Assembly (NCBI RefSeq): GCF_030515985.1
Contig: NZ_CP100376.1
Location: forward strand, 617,895-624,366
Direction of reading: 5' to 3'
From: Corynebacterium accolens
GTDB taxonomy: Bacteria; Actinomycetota; Actinomycetes; Mycobacteriales; Mycobacteriaceae
DNA length: 6,472 nt
Every line of letters begins with the position of its first letter. Positions within the stretch are counted from its first letter, which is position 1. The position numbers were made by a program, and so were the translations under genes. The notes below the pieces were generated by a model. It had not been told where the DNA came from, ran no database searches, and saw nothing but the letters and a program-made list of their open reading frames with translations. This document shows positions 5,924 to 6,472 of the stretch, one piece after another.

Positions 5924-6140
5924 AATCATCGATGTCGATACCGGCGATGAATTGTGGACTGGCTCGGATTGCGCCGCCCATATCGGCGTGAGCTACGCAA
6001 CCTGGCGCAATTACTCAGCTAATCACCGCACCCCTGAGCATGTGGCCACGATTTTGGGCCGCACGCGACTGTGGCTTGCTGAGGATATTAAGCGCTGGCA
6101 CGCGTCCCGGCCGGGGTCACCCAGCCAGCTCCGCCGTTAG
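5913..6140 (+). CDS. Small excisionase/AlpA-like helix-turn-helix DNA-binding protein
   Basis: This 75-residue protein starts at a GTG inside the end of the preceding gene, with GGGAGG 7 bases upstream. Residues 14-34 (LWTGSDCAAHIGVSYATWRNY) read as a helix-turn-helix, with Ala21-Ala22 and Gly25-Val26 at the turn and TWRNY in the recognition helix. Residues 47-62 (ILGRTRLWLAEDIKRW) form the typical wing and closing helix: a Gly-Arg-Thr hairpin, Leu-Trp, then an Asp/Ile helix. This layout is shared by excisionase-family, AlpA and MerR-like domains. Such proteins act as recombination directionality factors or local regulators on phages and mobile elements. No dimerisation or effector domain is seen. 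It likely regulates its own operon, which has a dyad over the promoter; this is inference. No integrase partner is present in the window. Confidence 0.85.
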   Translation: MQPKIIDVDTGDELWTGSDCAAHIGVSYATWRNYSANHRTPEHVATILGRTRLWLAEDIKRWHASRPGSPSQLRR

Positions 6141-6191
6141 GCCTCCTTGCTGGTTCCTTAGCTTTATCGAGGTCCCTGCTTGCCGATGCCT

Positions 6192-6216
6192 CCCTCCATC
6201 CCGCCGCCCATCTCCC
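6192..6216 (-). other. Canonical G-quadruplex motif upstream of the aldo/keto reductase gene
   Basis: The minus strand carries four GGG runs separated by AGAT, CGGC and ATGGA, which fits G3-N1-7 four times. The plus strand is the matching C-rich tract. It lies between the cassette and the reductase promoter, about 64 bases before the reductase start. Folding is predicted from the pattern only. Confidence 0.55.
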
Positions 6217-6243
6217 GCCAAGCGCGGCTATAAATACATCACA

Positions 6244-6472
<229 letters not shown>

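Overview
The window looks like the chromosome of a Corynebacterium-type actinobacterium. Two different ClpP subunits sit side by side behind trigger factor. A near-perfect ClgR-type operator (CGC-N5-GCG) lies upstream of clpP1, several starts are GTG, and one promoter looks leaderless. The species cannot be fixed from this sequence.

Positions 1-5099 are a minus-strand block of mostly core genes. Read in the direction of transcription it runs: an unrecognised single-anchor membrane protein with an Asp/Gly-rich tail (5099-4245), tRNA-Pro(TGG) (4110-4037) with a strong terminator, trigger factor tig (3942-2587) with its own terminator, the clpP1-clpP2 operon (2395-1140) with a ClgR box and a terminator, and a truncated POT/PTR-family proton-coupled peptide transporter (867 to beyond position 1). 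These genes share a protein-quality theme: nascent-chain folding, regulated proteolysis and peptide uptake. The hairpins between them show that tig, clpP1P2 and the transporter are separate transcription units.

Positions 5199-6280 are on the plus strand. tRNA-Gly(TCC), with encoded CCA, is followed by about 250 bases of AT-richer, hairpin-bearing DNA without a convincing gene. Next comes a compact accessory cassette with a good promoter (TTACCA-17-TATACT), a dyad overlapping that promoter and a stem-loop at the expected 5' end of the transcript. It carries three tiny genes: a 33-residue hydrophobic peptide with a basic tail, a 54-residue two-helix membrane protein, and a 75-residue excisionase/AlpA-like DNA-binding protein that overlaps the preceding gene by 11 bases. 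A 9-bp copy of the tRNA-Gly 3' end (TCCCTCCAT) recurs just past this cassette. This suggests, without proving, a decayed element inserted at the tRNA; no integrase is visible.

Positions 6280-6472 hold the start of an aldo/keto reductase gene on the plus strand. It is preceded by a canonical G-quadruplex motif (on the minus strand) and a promoter spaced as for a leaderless mRNA. The accessory cassette is the least explained part of the window and the best candidate for something undescribed.
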